DNA from: Leucaena leucocephala
Taxonomy: Eukaryota; Streptophyta; Magnoliopsida; Fabales; Fabaceae
Reading direction: 5' to 3'
Assembly (NCBI GenBank): GCA_037074615.1
Contig: CM073562.1
Coordinates: 16,725,001-16,789,000 of the forward strand
DNA: 64,000 nt
In this document: one piece after another, positions 62,101 through 64,000 of the stretch
Layout: the number at the start of each line of letters is the position of its first letter
Numbering within the stretch: position 1 is the stretch's first letter
The notes under the pieces: model-generated
Database searches by the model: none
What the model was told of the DNA's origin: nothing
What the model saw: the letters and a program-made list of their open reading frames with translations, nothing else
Made by a program: the position numbers and the translations under genes

Positions 62101-63170
62101 AAGGTTTAAGCAAAAACTGTGGAATTAATAAAGGTCTCTAATATTGGCCCCAGTTTAAATACATTGTTGTAAATGGGAGTAGCTGAAAATGAGTAGTACG
62201 TCCTATCAAAATCGTGGGATGTATCTAATGATCAAACACGAGAGTCAAGTGTGCACAGTAGTGGAGTTGAAGTATTCTTTTGGAACCGAATTGACTTTTG
62301 AGCTTGACAATTAACTTCACCTTCCATTGCTTACTACAATTTCGATTATCTAATGCCACGTAAATATAATATATTATGGTAATAGGAGAAATTAAGGAGA
62401 AAGGGCGGGGGATTCAAAAGAAAACTGAGAGGCATTCATGATAGAGACAAGAGACAGTGCCCCATTTTACACACTACTTATGAGTCAACTACCAGTTTTG
62501 GGGAAACATTAATGTTTGGTTTGTGAGTCTCTTTCTTTCAGGCTCTGTGAAGTATGTCTCCTTTATTTTCGGCTCCTGTATTTTCAGCCTTTCTCACTTC
62601 TTCCACTTCAAGCCCTGGTGCTTTCACCGTTTTTGTTTTACCGGAGCACTGATTCCGGGTAAAAGTTCCCAATTTCATGGGATGTTCTTGAAGAAAATGC
62701 TACTGAATAACAGTCAACATGCTCCAAACTCTGTGCTCACATATGCTCTCTCTTCATTATATCACATATTCACATTACATGCATAATAATAAAGTTAGGA
62801 ACAGCAGCTGAAAATCTTGGATGAAACGCAATAGTGCAACAAATTTGAATGTGCAGATAGCAAAAGAACGAGTGCCCCTATACAAAGGATACGGCATTTG
62901 GGTTATTTACCATCAAAATATAATTTCACTTTGGTCCTTTAATTTGGTACTGCCGTATAATTTCATAGCCTTTTTGGAGTTATTCGAAATAAAGTATCCA
63001 GTAGAATTGCTGCCAATTCTGACAATGTCGTCTTCCTTGGAAAACAATTTCATTCATCCCTCTCACTCTGACCCCTACCCTACCTTTCTATTATCGAGTG
63101 TGTTTTGGGGGCCCATAATCTATGCAGTGTTGTGGATTCAGATCTTTGAAGGAATTTCTTAGAATCAATA
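59148..63170. other. Spacer downstream of the TRM gene
   Basis: The first ~200 bp are probably 3' UTR. The rest is AT-rich with a MITE-like block (59590-60175). Frames at 61521, 62523 and 62821 (63-113 codons) have no recognisable domain. A less AT-rich stretch at 62460-63150 could be flanking sequence of a gene beyond the window, but nothing firm was seen. Confidence 0.4.
59590..60175. mobile_element. AT-rich MITE-like repeat, copy 3 of 3, with GC-rich core
   Basis: The ends resemble the other copies (TTTATTTAGATAGATTTTTA at the left; CCTAAACACTCA at the right). The interior at 59790-59950 is unlike them and contains a GC-rich segment around ACGGCCCCCCTCCGGGATAG, apparently captured DNA. 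Confidence 0.4.
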
Positions 63171-63174
63171 TGAC

Positions 63175-63340
63175 CAGTAAATGCCCAAATCGTTTAAATT
63201 ATATCTCAAATTTAAATTTTAATATATATAAAAAAATTTTATTAGAAGACTCACCTATCATAGCCAGGTACACGATACAGGTCAGATCCAGATATAGTCA
63301 GAGCAAAGCTCCAATAAATCGAGTAGACAAAAAAAAAATC
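63175..63340 (+). mobile_element. Diverged copy of the 17.45-kb SINE family
   Basis: TTATTAGAAGACTCACCTAT, CATAGCCAGGTACACGATAC and GATATAGTCAGAGCAAAGCT line up with the 3' half of the SINE at 17452-17639. The 5' half is strongly decayed and no A-box is readable. It ends in a run of A at 63330-63339. Confidence 0.6.
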
Positions 63341-63383
63341 TGCACAGGAAATTTGCACCCAAAAAAAATTCTGCATAGGAAAT

Positions 63384-63657
63384 ACCCATTATATGTGGGT
63401 TCAAATGGCAAAAGGGTGAGATATGTGACTATTTGGAGTATATTCGATCTTTAGAGAGTATCACTTTATTGTGGTTCTAGTCGCGACGCTTGGAGAGGCA
63501 TCCTAACTCATGCGTATTTAGATTTACGCATGAGAGTAATAGAAAACTCGCCCTGCCCAATATTAGTATCACCTAGGAGGAAGGGAGACTTCGCCTTGCC
63601 CTTAGATCGTGAGTGAGCCTAATCCCTTTCTAAAAACTTCTTATACAAAAAAAAAAT
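63384..63657 (+). mobile_element. SINE-like retroposon with 12-bp target-site duplication
   Basis: The element lies between identical copies of TGCATAGGAAAT at 63372-63383 and 63658-63669 and ends in about 10 A. A GGGTTCAAATGG near its 5' end resembles a B-box, but no A-box is visible, so it may be 5'-truncated. It is about 274 bp and non-coding. The inverted relative is at 15701-15965. Confidence 0.75.
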
Positions 63658-63669
63658 TGCATAGGAAAT

Positions 63670-64000
63670 CCATAACTTTCTCGTTTTAAATTGTTATTGA
63701 GTAGTGACAAAATGTGATAGTATAACTCTCAAATTCTGCCATACATGTTATGAGTCCTATATTAAGGGGTCTCATAAATAGAGTATGATTTATAAATTTA
63801 AAGGGTTGTGTCTCCTACTAGGCTAGTCTTTTAGGAATAGACTCCCCCTTTAAGCTTATGCTCATCACAAGGGAAACAAAAATCAAGATTTGTTTTATCC
63901 TGTATCAATCGTGAGCTACAAGCAAATAGAACATCTTTTAGGAGTATTAATATCGCCACATGATGAATTGTAAATACATGAATATGATGGACCAACAAAT
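63670..64000. other. Right edge of window, no gene seen
   Basis: AT-rich sequence with no recognisable feature. Confidence 0.5.

Noticed and set aside
62523..63454. Frames of 87-113 codons near the right edge
   Set aside because: No domain or homology recognised, and part of this overlaps the retroposon cluster.
1..64000. CRISPR arrays, operons, prophage or other prokaryotic systems
   Set aside because: The DNA is plant nuclear: spliced genes, MITEs, SINEs and a LINE. The regular repeats present are microsatellites or transposon parts.

Overview
The window is nuclear DNA of a flowering plant, almost certainly a eudicot and probably a rosid. It is AT-rich, its genes carry GT-AG introns, its families are plant-specific (TCP, SOC1-clade MADS, TRM, PPR, MIR399), and the spacers are full of small transposons and retroposons. 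Nothing prokaryotic or viral was seen.

Layout. 0.7-6.6 kb: a serine/threonine kinase gene like PEPKR1 (minus strand, four coding exons), flanked by two inverted copies of a ~780-bp hAT-type MITE. 6.6-13.9 kb: AT-rich spacer with MITE-like pieces. 13.98-14.3 kb: a small secreted LysM protein. 17.4-20.6 kb: a SINE with target-site duplication, then two MIR399 hairpins 2.5 kb apart, each with a TATA box and PHR1-type (P1BS) sites upstream. 22.2-30.6 kb: a pseudogene cluster: a dead MoCo-sulfurase-like PLP protein gene (plus strand), a partial glutamine synthetase copy, a dead PPR gene, and a longer dead cytosolic glutamine synthetase (the last three on the minus strand). 34.8-36.0 kb: an intact, intronless class I TCP gene (TCP19/TCP9-like). 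38.3-43.0 kb: a decayed L1-type LINE. 45.0-49.7 kb: a SOC1-clade MADS gene closest to AGL42/AGL71/AGL72, seven coding exons. 56.7-59.1 kb: a TRM24/25-like gene with four exons. 59.1-64.0 kb: spacer with MITE-like and retroposed elements.

Gene order is informative. From memory of Arabidopsis, LysM, MIR399C, AGL42 and TRM25 lie together near At5g62150-At5g62170, while TRM24, AGL72/AGL71, TCP19 and a MoCo-sulfurase-like gene lie near At5g51850-At5g51920. This window holds the union of both sets in one collinear block, which suggests the ancestral state before the Arabidopsis duplications. The functional themes are phosphate-starvation signalling (MIR399), flowering and growth control (MADS, TCP) and cortical microtubule organisation (TRM). 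All homology calls come from reading the translations; no database search was run.
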